From: Bin5 sp965221145
Lineage (GTDB): Bacteria; Chloroflexota; Anaerolineae; Caldilineales; Caldilineaceae
NCBI GenBank assembly: GCA_965221145.1
Contig: OZ244877.1
Span: 1,488,001 to 1,552,000 of the forward strand
Direction of reading: 5' to 3'
DNA: 64,000 nt
Part shown: piece by piece, positions 56,437-64,000 of the stretch
Numbering within the stretch: the stretch's first letter is position 1
Layout of the letters: every line of letters starts with the position of its first letter
Made by a program: the position numbers and the translations under genes
Notes under the pieces: generated by a model
Database searches by the model: none
Told to the model about the DNA's origin: nothing
What the model saw: the letters and a program-made list of their open reading frames with translations, nothing else

Positions 56437-56924
56437 TGCAGAAGCAGCCCAATAGCTCCTATTGCTTTGTCTGCGGCTTGAAAAACGTAGCCCGAGTCAA
56501 GGTGCGTTTCTATGAGACGGTCGCCGCTGACGGAACGGCGGAGATTCTGGCGCGCTTTTCCGGTCAGCCGATTCATCAGGGCTATCCGGGGCGCATGCAC
56601 GGCGGCGTCCTCACCGGCGTCCTTGACGAGACGATTGCCCGTGCCATCAATTACGGGTCGGGCGTGGACGTGGCGAGGTGGGGCATCACTGCGGAGTTGA
56701 CCACGCGCTTTCTGCAGCCGGTTCCGCTTGAGGTGGAGATCAGCGCCCGCGGACGGGTCCTCACCCAGAACCGGCGCATCTTCACCGGCAGCGGAGAGAT
56801 CTGCCTGCCCGACGGAACGGTCGCCGTGCGCGCCGAGGGCAAGTTTCTGAAGCTGCCGCTCAACGCCATCTCCGGGCCGGATGTGGAATTGCCGGGTTGG
56901 CAGCTGTACGCGGATGAGGAGTGA
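56433..56924 (+). CDS. hotdog-fold (PaaI-type) thioesterase
   Basis: 163 residues, ATG overlapping the mutase stop. Hotdog helix HGGVLTGVLDETIARAI and a strand-rich end. CFVCGL at the N-terminus is unusual and might bind metal. Likely hydrolyses an acyl-CoA linked to propionate metabolism (inference from position). Confidence 0.86.
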   Translation: MMQKQPNSSYCFVCGLKNVARVKVRFYETVAADGTAEILARFSGQPIHQGYPGRMHGGVLTGVLDETIARAINYGSGVDVARWGITAELTTRFLQPVPLEVEISARGRVLTQNRRIFTGSGEICLPDGTVAVRAEGKFLKLPLNAISGPDVELPGWQLYADEE

Positions 56925-56927
56925 TTC

Positions 56928-58088
56928 GTGCTCGAGAGCATCACCGTAGAAGGCTTCAAGAGCATTGCGTCGATCCAGGACTTGAAACTGGGTCCGATAA
57001 ATGTCTTGATTGGACCGAACGGTTCGGGAAAGTCGAACTTTATTGGAGTTTTCTCATTCCTGCACGCCATCTATTCGGGGCGTCTGCAAGAGTATGTGAT
57101 GCGCGCCGGCGGGGCTGAAAGAGTTTTGCACTTCGGGTCGAAGATTACGGAGAAGCTGGCCATTCACGTTTTTTTTGAAGACAGGGTAGTCCAATATGGG
57201 ATTAAGTTGGCTGCGACAGATACCGACACGCTTTATCCGAGTGCAGAGTTTGTTGATGATCCGGATCTGTCAAAGGACGGACATCCGCACATGGAGTCGC
57301 TTTGGAGTCGGGGTGGTGAGGCCGCAATCAGCAACCCGCATGGGCAAGGAATCGTGTTGGACAGCGGCCCGCCACTTGGTACGGGCACTCTTGGGGGTGG
57401 AATCAGCGAGTCGGAGCAGTATGTCCGCGATCAACTGTCAAGTTGGCGTCCTTATCACTTCCATGACACCAGTTCTACCTCCCCAATGCGAAAGATTGTG
57501 GATGTGAACGACAACCGGTTTCTACGCGGCGACGCTTCCAATCTGGCCGCCTTCCTCTTTTTCTTGATGGCAAAGCATGAAACCGAATACAACTTGATCC
57601 GCCGCACCGTACAGCTTATCGCCCCCTTTTTCGATGACTTTCTCCTTCAGCCTTTGGCTCTGAACGAAGACAAGATTCGCCTTGAGTGGCGACATAAGGG
57701 AACTGACGCCTACTTTGATGCTTCCTCGTTTTCCGATGGCACTCTGCGTTTTGTCGCATTGGCGACATTGCTGCTCCAGCCGGAGTCTTTGCGCCCTTCT
57801 GTCATCATCATAGACGAGCCGGAATTAGGGCTGCACCCTTACGCAATCACGCTGTTTGCCTCGCTTGTTAAGCAGGCGTCAGTCAGCGCACAGGTCATTC
57901 TTGCGACGCATTCTACCCTTCTGCTTGATCACTTTCAACCCGAAGAGGTGCTCGTGGCTGACCGCGTGAGCGGACAAACGCAGTTCAGGCGGCTTGATGC
58001 TGACAGCCTGAAAAATTGGCTAAAGGCCTACAGCCTCGGCCAGTTATGGGAGAAGAACGAACTCGGTGGTCGCCCTGCGAGAGAGTAG
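56928..58088 (+). CDS. AAA ATPase (OLD-like) of a two-gene nuclease cassette
   Basis: 386 residues from a GTG 3 bases after the thioesterase stop. LESITVEGFKSI, Walker A GPNGSGKSN, signature FSDGTLRFVALAT, Walker B VIIIDEPELGLHP and switch region LATHSTLLLDHF, all intact. SMC/OLD-type head without a long coiled coil. Its partner DUF4276 gene starts 16 bases after its stop. Lower GC than the flanking metabolic genes, so probably acquired. It interrupts a mutase-thioesterase-epimerase arrangement. Role in phage defence is inference from related cassettes. Confidence 0.88.
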   Translation: MLESITVEGFKSIASIQDLKLGPINVLIGPNGSGKSNFIGVFSFLHAIYSGRLQEYVMRAGGAERVLHFGSKITEKLAIHVFFEDRVVQYGIKLAATDTDTLYPSAEFVDDPDLSKDGHPHMESLWSRGGEAAISNPHGQGIVLDSGPPLGTGTLGGGISESEQYVRDQLSSWRPYHFHDTSSTSPMRKIVDVNDNRFLRGDASNLAAFLFFLMAKHETEYNLIRRTVQLIAPFFDDFLLQPLALNEDKIRLEWRHKGTDAYFDASSFSDGTLRFVALATLLLQPESLRPSVIIIDEPELGLHPYAITLFASLVKQASVSAQVILATHSTLLLDHFQPEEVLVADRVSGQTQFRRLDADSLKNWLKAYSLGQLWEKNELGGRPARE

Positions 58089-58104
58089 TTGGAGACTTTC
58101 ATTT

Positions 58105-58830
58105 ATGACCAGACTGCTCCTCCATGTGGAGGGCCAAACCGAAGAGAGTTTCGTAAACGAAGTGCTTGCTTTTCATCTTTACTCTGTAGGTTTTATCGAG
58201 GTCAGTGCCCGATTAATAGGAAATGCCCGCCAGCGTGACCGACGCGGTGGCATCAAGCCGTGGCCAGGTGTGCGGGAGGGCATTCTGAATCACTTGAAGC
58301 AAAACGCTGGGTGCATGGTCAGCACAATGGTTGACTACTACGGACTTCCACAGCGCGGGGCTGACGCTTGGCCTGGGCGAAAAGATGCTAACATAGCGGG
58401 ACTCGCGGAGAAGGCGAAGACAGTAGAGGACGCGCTGCTGGTGGATGTCTGCAAACACATCGGCAGAAGTTTCAATCCTGATAGATTCATTCCATACGTG
58501 ATGATGCACGAGTATGAGGCCATGCTCTTCAGCGATTGTGTTGGATTCAGTCGTGGGATTGGCCTTCCTGGTCTCGCTATGCAGTTTCAGGCGATTCGAG
58601 ATGCGTTCGGTAACCCGGAAGAGATCGACGATTCACCCCAAACAGCACCTTCCAAACGCATCAAAGCACTGGTTCCCAGATACGAAAAGCCGCTAATGGG
58701 GACATTAGGCGTTTTGGAGATCGGCCTTAATACCATACGAAGAGAGTGCCCGCACTTTCGTGGTTGGTTGGAGAGACTGGAATCCGGTCGTTCGAGGAAC
58801 ACGGTTGCACCTTCGGCAGGTTCTCGGTAA
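58105..58830 (+). CDS. DUF4276 protein, probable nuclease partner
   Basis: 241 residues from an ATG with GGAG 10 bases upstream. LLLHVEGQTEESF begins like a TOPRIM first strand with its acidic residue. MVDYYGLP and MMHEYEAMLFSD are typical DUF4276 motifs. No membrane segments. Paired with the AAA ATPase. Its stop TAA overlaps an ATG of the mce frame. Confidence 0.8.
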   Translation: MTRLLLHVEGQTEESFVNEVLAFHLYSVGFIEVSARLIGNARQRDRRGGIKPWPGVREGILNHLKQNAGCMVSTMVDYYGLPQRGADAWPGRKDANIAGLAEKAKTVEDALLVDVCKHIGRSFNPDRFIPYVMMHEYEAMLFSDCVGFSRGIGLPGLAMQFQAIRDAFGNPEEIDDSPQTAPSKRIKALVPRYEKPLMGTLGVLEIGLNTIRRECPHFRGWLERLESGRSRNTVAPSAGSR

Positions 58831-58856
58831 TGCAAGAGATTGAACAAGAAGGGCCA

Positions 58857-59273
58857 ATGCAACTCACTGACGCCCAGATCGATCACGTCGGCATCGTCGT
58901 GCAAAGCCTGGATGAGGCGCTCGCCACCTACTGCGGCACGCTCGGCTTTCGGCTGCTGGAGCGGATCGACGCGCCTGAACATGGCGTGGAGATAGCCTTT
59001 CTGGACGCCGGTCACAGCACAATTGAGCTTCTTGCGCCCACCGATAGCGAGAGCGGCACGGCGCGGTTCCTGGCGCGACGGGGGGAAGGCGCACATCACA
59101 TCTGCTTCGCTGTGGACGACATCGAGCGGACGCTGGAAGAGTTGCGTGCGCGCGGCGTCCGCCTGATCGACGAGACCCCCCGCCAGGGCATCCACGGCCA
59201 GGTGGCGTTCGTCCATCCGCAAGCCGGGCATGGGATGATGATCGAACTGCTGCAGAAAGACGGGGCGCACTAG
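58857..59273 (+). CDS. mce: methylmalonyl-CoA epimerase
   Basis: Interconverts R- and S-methylmalonyl-CoA. Vicinal-oxygen-chelate fold, 138 residues. Metal ligands His10 (IDHVGI), His in GAHHICF and Glu130 (MMIELL). ATG at 58857 with AAGAAGGG upstream is chosen; an ATG at 58830 overlapping the DUF4276 stop would add 9 residues. Works with the mutase at 54.7 kb. Confidence 0.92.
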   Translation: MQLTDAQIDHVGIVVQSLDEALATYCGTLGFRLLERIDAPEHGVEIAFLDAGHSTIELLAPTDSESGTARFLARRGEGAHHICFAVDDIERTLEELRARGVRLIDETPRQGIHGQVAFVHPQAGHGMMIELLQKDGAH

Positions 59274-59278
59274 GTCGA

Positions 59279-60088
59279 ATGGCATCAGTGTTCGCAGGTC
59301 AGCGCCCTAAGATACGCACGCAACTGTCCCATTGGAACGACGTCATCGACAGCCACTTGGCGGCCAACCGCGCTGAAGACGCTCTGCCGCTAATTCGCAT
59401 TCTCCTCAAGAGTCTGCCCCGCCATCTGCCTACTTATTTTCGATTTCTCCAGGTCATCTGGCTGCTGCGGCGCTGGGATGAGGGCCGGGACTGGGCATTG
59501 CGCTTGCTGCGCGCCGATCCCGGCAGCGAATTGGCCTGGGCCGTGCTCGCGAGGTGGGCGGAGACTGAAGGAAATCTGACCCTGGCGCAACGCTATTGGA
59601 CCCTTGCGCTGGAAAGCGCCCCCTACAACCGTCCCATCCGCCAAGGGCTGTCCCACACACTCCTGCGCCAGAATCGGCCGCTGATGCTCACGCGCCCGGC
59701 GCTGGCGACCCTGTATCGAATGGGCGGGCGCTGGGAGAGAGCAATTCGCCTCTACGAGGAGTTGACGGGAGCTGAACCGCAGCGATTGGATTTCCAGTGC
59801 AATCTGCTTGAGGCAACCTGGCACTGTGGACGCTCGCAAGAGGCGCTGCCGCTGGCGCGTGATCTGGTCAAACAGAATCCGTATCTGCTGCTGGGCTGGG
59901 TGGTGTCGGCACGCATCGGCGATGAGGACGACCGGGCGCTGGCCAAGGCGCCGCTTGCTGCCCTGGACCCGGACGGCGAGTACTCGATCACGCGCTTCGC
60001 CGACAAAAACGCTTTCGCCATCCCCACCGACCTCGCCGTAACGCCGGAGGACGCCGCACTGTTGAACGCCGCACGCGCATCAAAGTAA
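59279..60088 (+). CDS. TPR-like protein
   Basis: 269 residues of helical repeats (HLAANRAEDALPLIRILLKSLPRHLPTYFRFLQVIW and SELAWAVLARWAETEGNLTLAQRYWTLAL regions). No signal peptide or catalytic motif. Directly follows mce. Function unknown. Confidence 0.68.
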   Translation: MASVFAGQRPKIRTQLSHWNDVIDSHLAANRAEDALPLIRILLKSLPRHLPTYFRFLQVIWLLRRWDEGRDWALRLLRADPGSELAWAVLARWAETEGNLTLAQRYWTLALESAPYNRPIRQGLSHTLLRQNRPLMLTRPALATLYRMGGRWERAIRLYEELTGAEPQRLDFQCNLLEATWHCGRSQEALPLARDLVKQNPYLLLGWVVSARIGDEDDRALAKAPLAALDPDGEYSITRFADKNAFAIPTDLAVTPEDAALLNAARASK

Positions 60089-60270
60089 CTCGTGCTTTCG
60101 CGAGCGTGGAAGGGTCATCCGCCTTGAATCATCCCCTCATCATGCCATTTTTTTGTCAAAAGTAGGGTCACTGCGGTAGGCTGCGGAGCGAACAGATCGG
60201 AAGGGCCAGCCACAGTTGAAGCAGGCAAGTTTCTTTCTCTAGTTATCCTTGCAATGAAAAGGAGTAGTTT

Positions 60271-61290
60271 GTGCAGAGTCAGCAACAGTTGAAACAGACG
60301 CTTATACAGTCAATGGAGAGTGACGAGGATATCGCAGTCATACAGCCGCCTGCGATCGGGCAGACGCAGCGGCAGAATGAGCTGCTCATGTTTATCAAAC
60401 CGGAGATTCTGGCCGTCGACGAACCGGGCAACCTGGGCAACTCTCTTGATCTGATCTGGGCCAAACTGTCGGAGTTCGACGCCTCCGTCGCGGGCATCGT
60501 GCTGGTGGGCGGCCAGGCGCTTGAACGCAAGGAGAGCATGGACCGCCATTACGGCGCAATCAATGTGTTGTCAAAGACCGCTTCATCCGGTCTGAGCGCG
60601 GCCGACCGCCAGAGCGTCTACGATGCCCTCGCCGTCGCGCCCGCCGACTATGCCCTATACGGCGGACACGAGTTCCTGGCAAAGCATCCCTCTTTCACAC
60701 CGTCGGGCCTGGATATTCTCTGGTTTACAAAGAAGGCCGAAAAGATTCGCAGCGGCTTTTATGTGCAGGCGTATGAGAAGGCGAACGAAAAGTTCATTCT
60801 CGTCAACGGATTCCACCCGGCCCAGTTGGCCCACTTCACCGAGGCATCCCATCGCATTGCGCTCATGCTGGTGCATTCGGATACTGGTTGGGCAACGTTG
60901 CGCGACGAGATGATTGGAGATACCTTCCCGGAGAAGGCGGTGGCCGGTTCAATTCGCGGAGAACTGCACGCCAGGCCCGGCCGCTACGGTTTTGATGAGG
61001 TTACGATCGCCAATAACGGGGTGCATCTTTCGGCTGGTCCCTTTGAGGCGCTGTTTGAGATCGCCAACTTCTTCGGCAGCCTGCTGGAGTTGGACATCGC
61101 CTCAACGCGGCCCCGCATTGTCGATGCGATGCGCGGCGCCGGCATCTCGGAAGGAGACGCATTCGAGGCGATGGAGAATCCCGACGTGGATGATGGCACG
61201 GGCGAAACGACCGATCTGTTCAGTGCGACCGAACACATGGACGCTGACGCGGCCGTAGCCCTGTATAGCTCGAATGTTGCAACTGGGTAG
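60271..61290 (+). CDS. oversized nucleoside-diphosphate-kinase-like protein
   Basis: 339 residues against ~140-150 for ordinary NDK. LLMFIKPE (Lys43) matches the NDK start, and TLRDEMIGDTFPEKAVAGSI followed by RGEL matches the GATNP...TIRGD segment (Arg211, Thr218, Arg229). ANNGVHLSAGP has the phosphate-accepting His (His252), and FEIANFF the end. All the usual active-site residues are there. Between Lys43 and Arg211 lie ~165 residues, where NDK has ~75. A ~70-residue acidic tail follows. GTG start with AAAGGAG upstream. A separate ordinary NDK may exist elsewhere. Confidence 0.72.
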   Translation: MQSQQQLKQTLIQSMESDEDIAVIQPPAIGQTQRQNELLMFIKPEILAVDEPGNLGNSLDLIWAKLSEFDASVAGIVLVGGQALERKESMDRHYGAINVLSKTASSGLSAADRQSVYDALAVAPADYALYGGHEFLAKHPSFTPSGLDILWFTKKAEKIRSGFYVQAYEKANEKFILVNGFHPAQLAHFTEASHRIALMLVHSDTGWATLRDEMIGDTFPEKAVAGSIRGELHARPGRYGFDEVTIANNGVHLSAGPFEALFEIANFFGSLLELDIASTRPRIVDAMRGAGISEGDAFEAMENPDVDDGTGETTDLFSATEHMDADAAVALYSSNVATG

Positions 61291-61336
61291 CGTCCCCCTC
61301 CTGAACTGGAGATGAAGGCTTTCGATACTGGGGACG
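61291..61336. terminator. possible bidirectional hairpin
   Basis: CGTCCCC (61291) and GGGGACG (61330) pair across 32 bases containing a smaller CTCCTGAACTGGAG hairpin. It lies between the convergent NDK-like and rsfS genes. Confidence 0.45.
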
Positions 61337-61346
61337 TACGCGCCGC

Positions 61347-61700
61347 TTACAGTATCTTCATCACAACTTGGGCATCAACCCATAGCCCTTCAAGGTCGTA
61401 GTGGAGGCGCGTTTCTTCGGTAAAGAGGTGCAGAATAACGTCACCGTAATCGGCCAGGAGCCACCCTCCCCCCTCTTGGCGCAAATCATGAACGTTCAGC
61501 GGTCGCATCTTCTCTTCGATCCGGAGTTGCTGCCATAGATCATCGCGGATGGCATTGGCCTGCCGTTCATTGTCCACAGTGCCTAGCACAAAGTAGGTGG
61601 CGATGCTTGTCTGTTCGCTCACATCGAGCAGAACGATCTCCGCTGCCTGTTTTTCCTCAATGATTTCGACGATCTTCCGGGCCAATTGGTTGCTGTTCAG
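61347..61700 (-). CDS. rsfS: ribosomal silencing factor RsfS, probable CTG start
   Basis: RsfS binds L14 and blocks subunit joining. 117 residues with VLLDVSEQTSIATYFVLGT, then GGWLLADYGDVILHLF and the C-terminal YDLEGLWVDA. A perfect AAGGAGG (61706-61712) lies 5 bases before CTG 61700, which begins (L)NSNQLARKIVEIIEEK. This matches the usual RsfS start MNSxxLA. The TTG at 61685 is 20 bases from that site, too far. Confidence 0.93.
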   Translation of the reverse strand: MNSNQLARKIVEIIEEKQAAEIVLLDVSEQTSIATYFVLGTVDNERQANAIRDDLWQQLRIEEKMRPLNVHDLRQEGGGWLLADYGDVILHLFTEETRLHYDLEGLWVDAQVVMKIL

Positions 61701-61829
61701 TTGAGCCTCCTTGTCGGCGGATGCAATTGGGTCGGTCTTTCAGTATATCACAGTTTCGGGCCGATTCGGGTGTATCCCAACTAATCCAACTAATCGGGTG
61801 CATCCGAGATTATTGCATATCCCCCTGGG

Positions 61830-61890
61830 TTTGAAGGTTTTTTGTATTGGCGTTGGCAATGAAAGCCTCTCCGGCAAAAAACCTTCAAAA
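61830..61890 (+). repeat. palindromic repeat family, copy D
   Basis: TTTGAAGGTTTTTTGTATTG at the left and CAAAAAACCTTCAAA at the right. It carries G-C pairs where other copies have A-T, keeping the stem paired. Confidence 0.82.
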
Positions 61891-62095
61891 TCGCGGGCGT
61901 CTCGCCCGCACCCCGCGTAGCTGACAAGATAGGGCGAGAAGCGCGTCAAATATCCTGGATACACTCCATCTGCCGAGCCTGTCACCTGCCAAAACTGAAG
62001 TGTGGTATAATACCTCTGTGCATCGGCCAGGCAAAGCCAACCCCTGGCCGCCTGCCAACAGCGCCAGCCTACGTCAATGCGAAAGAACGTTTCAT

Positions 62096-62151
62096 TTCGT
62101 ATAGTAGTCGGAGAGGGGGGGGGGTAAAGCGGACAAAGCGGACATTTTTGC
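62096..62151 (-). repeat. poly-C repeat element, copy 2
   Basis: Inverted relative to copy 1: TTCGTATAGTAGTC, then 10 consecutive G (62116-62125), TAAAGCGGACAAAGCGGACA and TTTTT. Confidence 0.72.
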
Positions 62152-62436
62152 AAGAAATTTCCTGGAATCCACCCCCTGATAGCCCGCTCACACGGCGATT
62201 CCCGCGTCACGACCCAAAATCCGGCACCCACACGAATTCGCTGCCTGCGACCCAAAATGAAATCTCGTCCCCAGCTTTTTTGGGTTATCCGAATTTCTTA
62301 ACTGGCGGGTGGGCGCGTCCTGATATGCTGGCCAATGCGCCTGCGCTTTAGTCACAACCCATCCCCATGTCCCGAAAGCCACAATTCAGACAACGACTGC
62401 GCAAAAATCCTGGATGCACCCGCAGATTCCTTCGCC

Positions 62437-62465
62437 TTGCTGCTGCACTGTAATTCGCCTATAAT
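62437..62465 (+). promoter_or_regulatory. sigma70-type promoter for the BMP lipoprotein
   Basis: TTGCTG at 62437, perfect TATAAT at 62460, 17-base spacer, ~180 bases before the ATG. Confidence 0.6.
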
Positions 62466-62645
62466 GATGACCGTCGCGAGGTGGCGCATAGCCCTGATCG
62501 CGGCGTTTTTCGCACGTTAGCCTTATCCCTAATTACGATTCTCTGGCAAGTTTGTTGGGTCGGAAATCCTAGCTTAACCTCTCACCGCGCGTCGGCCCTA
62601 CCAGCTTGGTGAGCAGTTCATTTGCACTAGCAAAGGAGAAACCGA

Positions 62646-63725
62646 ATGAGATTTTCACGCCTGATGACTCTATTCACCGTTCTTACGATGCTTGCGCTGC
62701 TTCTGGCCGCTTGCCCGACGCCCGCGGCGGCCCCGGCTGCAAGCACAGATTCCGGCGCGGCCGATACCGGCGACAGCGCAGCGATGCAGTTCAAAGTTGG
62801 TCTGGTCACCGATGTCGGTCGCGTGAACGATCGCAGCTTCAACCAATCTGCCTGGGAAGGCGTTGTTGCCGCGGCTGAGGGGTTGGGCTTGGCGGAAGAT
62901 GACTTCAAGTATATCGAAACGCAGGATGCCAAAGACTACGCCGATAACATTCAACAGTTCATCGACGCTGACTACAATGTTATCGTCAGCGTCGGTTTCG
63001 CGCTTGGCGACGCCACCACCGTTGCTGCCAAGGATAACCCCGATGTCTTCTTCATCGGCATTGATCAGTTTCAAGGGGAGACATTGCCCAATCTGGCCGG
63101 TCTGATCTTTAACGAGGATCACTCCGGTTATCTGGCCGGTGTTCTGGCCGGCAGCCTGTCCCAGACGGGCACCATCGCCGCGGTGCTGGGGACGGACCTT
63201 GTTCCTCCCGTCGTCGCCTTCAATGAAGGCTACATCGCCGGAGCGCAATCAGTGAACGCGGACATCAAAGTGATTTCCACCTATCACCCCGGCGAAATCT
63301 CCCAAGCGTTTGTGGACCCCGAATGGGGCGCGGCGACGGCCAAGCAGGCGCTTGATCAGGGCGCGGATGTGATCTTCGGCGCGGGCGGCAGCACCGGCAA
63401 CGGCGCGTTGCAAGAGGTCGCGACCGCTGAAGGCGCCGGCGAATCCGTCTTCTGCATCGGTGTGGATACCGATCAGTGGAATACGGTTCCGGCGGCCCAG
63501 CCGTGCCTCGTCTCTAGTGCCATGAAACTGATCACCCCGGGCGTGGTCGAACTGGTGAACATGGCGAACGATGGCGCATTCCCCGGCGGCAACTATTTCG
63601 GCGACGCCGATTTGGCCCCGTTCCACGATTTTGACGAGATGATACCGCAGGAGTTGAAGGACCTGCTGGAGACGACCAAGACCGGTCTGATGGACGGTTC
63701 GATCGATACGGGTTATGGCAACTGA
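62646..63725 (+). CDS. BMP-family (PnrA-like) substrate-binding lipoprotein
   Basis: Solute-binding lipoprotein, normally for nucleosides. 359 residues: lipobox LALLLAAC, a threonine/alanine-rich linker, then KVGLVTDVGRVNDRSFNQSAWEG, typical of PnrA/BmpA. Also VFFIGIDQFQG and a later GVDTDQW. AAAGGAG 7 bases before the ATG. A terminator follows; permease and ATPase genes, if present, lie beyond the window. Confidence 0.94.
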   Translation: MRFSRLMTLFTVLTMLALLLAACPTPAAAPAASTDSGAADTGDSAAMQFKVGLVTDVGRVNDRSFNQSAWEGVVAAAEGLGLAEDDFKYIETQDAKDYADNIQQFIDADYNVIVSVGFALGDATTVAAKDNPDVFFIGIDQFQGETLPNLAGLIFNEDHSGYLAGVLAGSLSQTGTIAAVLGTDLVPPVVAFNEGYIAGAQSVNADIKVISTYHPGEISQAFVDPEWGAATAKQALDQGADVIFGAGGSTGNGALQEVATAEGAGESVFCIGVDTDQWNTVPAAQPCLVSSAMKLITPGVVELVNMANDGAFPGGNYFGDADLAPFHDFDEMIPQELKDLLETTKTGLMDGSIDTGYGN

Positions 63726-63801
63726 GCCGTCCGGTTCGTGAGACATCACTTTGATTGTCGCTGACCGCATCCGCCGCGCAATTGGCGACGATCAAACCGG
63801 A

Positions 63802-63838
63802 GCGGGAGGCATCGGTGGCGGCCTCCCGCTTCCTTCTC
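63802..63838 (+). terminator. terminator after the BMP lipoprotein
   Basis: GCGGGAGGC and GCCTCCCGC pair perfectly around a 10-base loop, followed by TTCCTTCT. No gene is supported from 63839 to 64000. Confidence 0.72.
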
Positions 63839-64000
63839 AGAGGCCCCCGCGCAAGGGCCTCGGCGCACCCGCGCTGCGGACTGCGGCAGTGACTGAACGG
63901 TTCGCACAACACACCATGATCGCCAAGCCGAGCATCGTTCGCTGACGGAGACGCGCAGTGGCGACCGCCTTCCCGAAAACTGGCTTCTCTCGCATCTTGC

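Larger units (their letters stand above)
61714..62645. other. 930-base repeat-rich spacer
   Basis: No gene is supported. It carries palindrome copy D, poly-C copy 2 (inverted), GGGTGCATCC-type motifs at 61768, 61796, 61957 and 62412, an extended -10 (TATAAT at 62006) of unknown target, and the promoter at 62437. The repeat content echoes the 30.55-32.26 kb spacer. Confidence 0.72.

Noticed and set aside
63958..64000. Start of another gene (GTG at 63958)
   Set aside because: Only 14 codons visible; an ABC transporter gene would be expected after a BMP protein but cannot be supported.

Overview
The window is a GC-rich bacterial chromosome segment that I read as Chloroflexota, probably a Caldilinea/Anaerolineae-type aerobe. 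This is inference from family resemblance and gene content: a SufR-SufCBD locus, TrmFO, pyrimidine nucleoside phosphorylase, an L32/DUF177/fabD/fabG/nusB/tatA/tatC block, very large YfhO-type membrane glycosylation proteins, and the copper and oxidase assembly factors Sco and CtaG. Most genes are ordinary housekeeping genes, packed on both strands.

Layout. 1-2700: radA (cut by the window edge) and glyA, which is broken by a 235-bp inverted-repeat element. 2.9-12.98 kb: Sco, ThpR, an ammonium-transporter paralogue without its twin histidines, MltG, a solute-binding lipoprotein, a GT4 glycosyltransferase, pyrimidine phosphorylase and TrmFO. 13-24.2 kb: envelope functions, including an SH3 lipoprotein, a polyprenyl-phosphate sugar synthase coupled to a YfhO-flippase fusion, CtaG, a zinc-protease-like lipoprotein and a PAP2 phosphatase. 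24.2-30.55 kb: minus-strand genes for an NTP transferase, TatC, TatA/B, NusB, FabG, FabD, L32 and DUF177. 30.55-32.26 kb: a 1.7-kb gene-free stretch full of repeats. 32.26-40.1 kb: the Fe-S assembly locus sufR-sufC-sufB-sufD-[TnpB element]-sulfurtransferase-sufU-Rieske-sufT.

40.1-45.2 kb is a lower-GC accessory island. It holds a small unknown gene and a two-gene AAA ATPase plus TOPRIM-like nuclease cassette. That cassette is ruined by two nonsense codons and by an insertion sequence that itself carries an IS630-family insertion. The island lies between sufT and a decayed second copy of the sufT 3' end. 45.3-50.0 kb is a minus-strand cluster of an FRG-TPR protein, a membrane-anchored coiled-coil protein and two long TPR proteins. 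50.2-54.7 kb: a repeat protein, then dnaX-ybaB-recR. 54.7-59.3 kb: methylmalonyl-CoA mutase, a thioesterase and the epimerase, with a second, intact AAA ATPase plus DUF4276 cassette sitting between thioesterase and epimerase. 59.3-64 kb: a TPR protein, an oversized nucleoside-diphosphate-kinase-like protein, RsfS (probable CTG start), a second repeat-rich spacer and a BMP-family lipoprotein.

How the genes connect. Sco and CtaG point to aerobic respiration. The Suf genes supply Fe-S clusters. GT2, YfhO-flippase and GT4 build surface glycans. GlyA would make the methylene-THF that TrmFO uses, so the broken glyA matters beyond itself. The two ATPase-nuclease pairs, nested insertion sequences and dispersed repeat families show where the genome is being remodelled. 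The best candidates for something new are the four-copy palindromic repeat family, the two ATPase plus TOPRIM/DUF4276 cassettes, the FRG-TPR cluster and the oversized NDP kinase.
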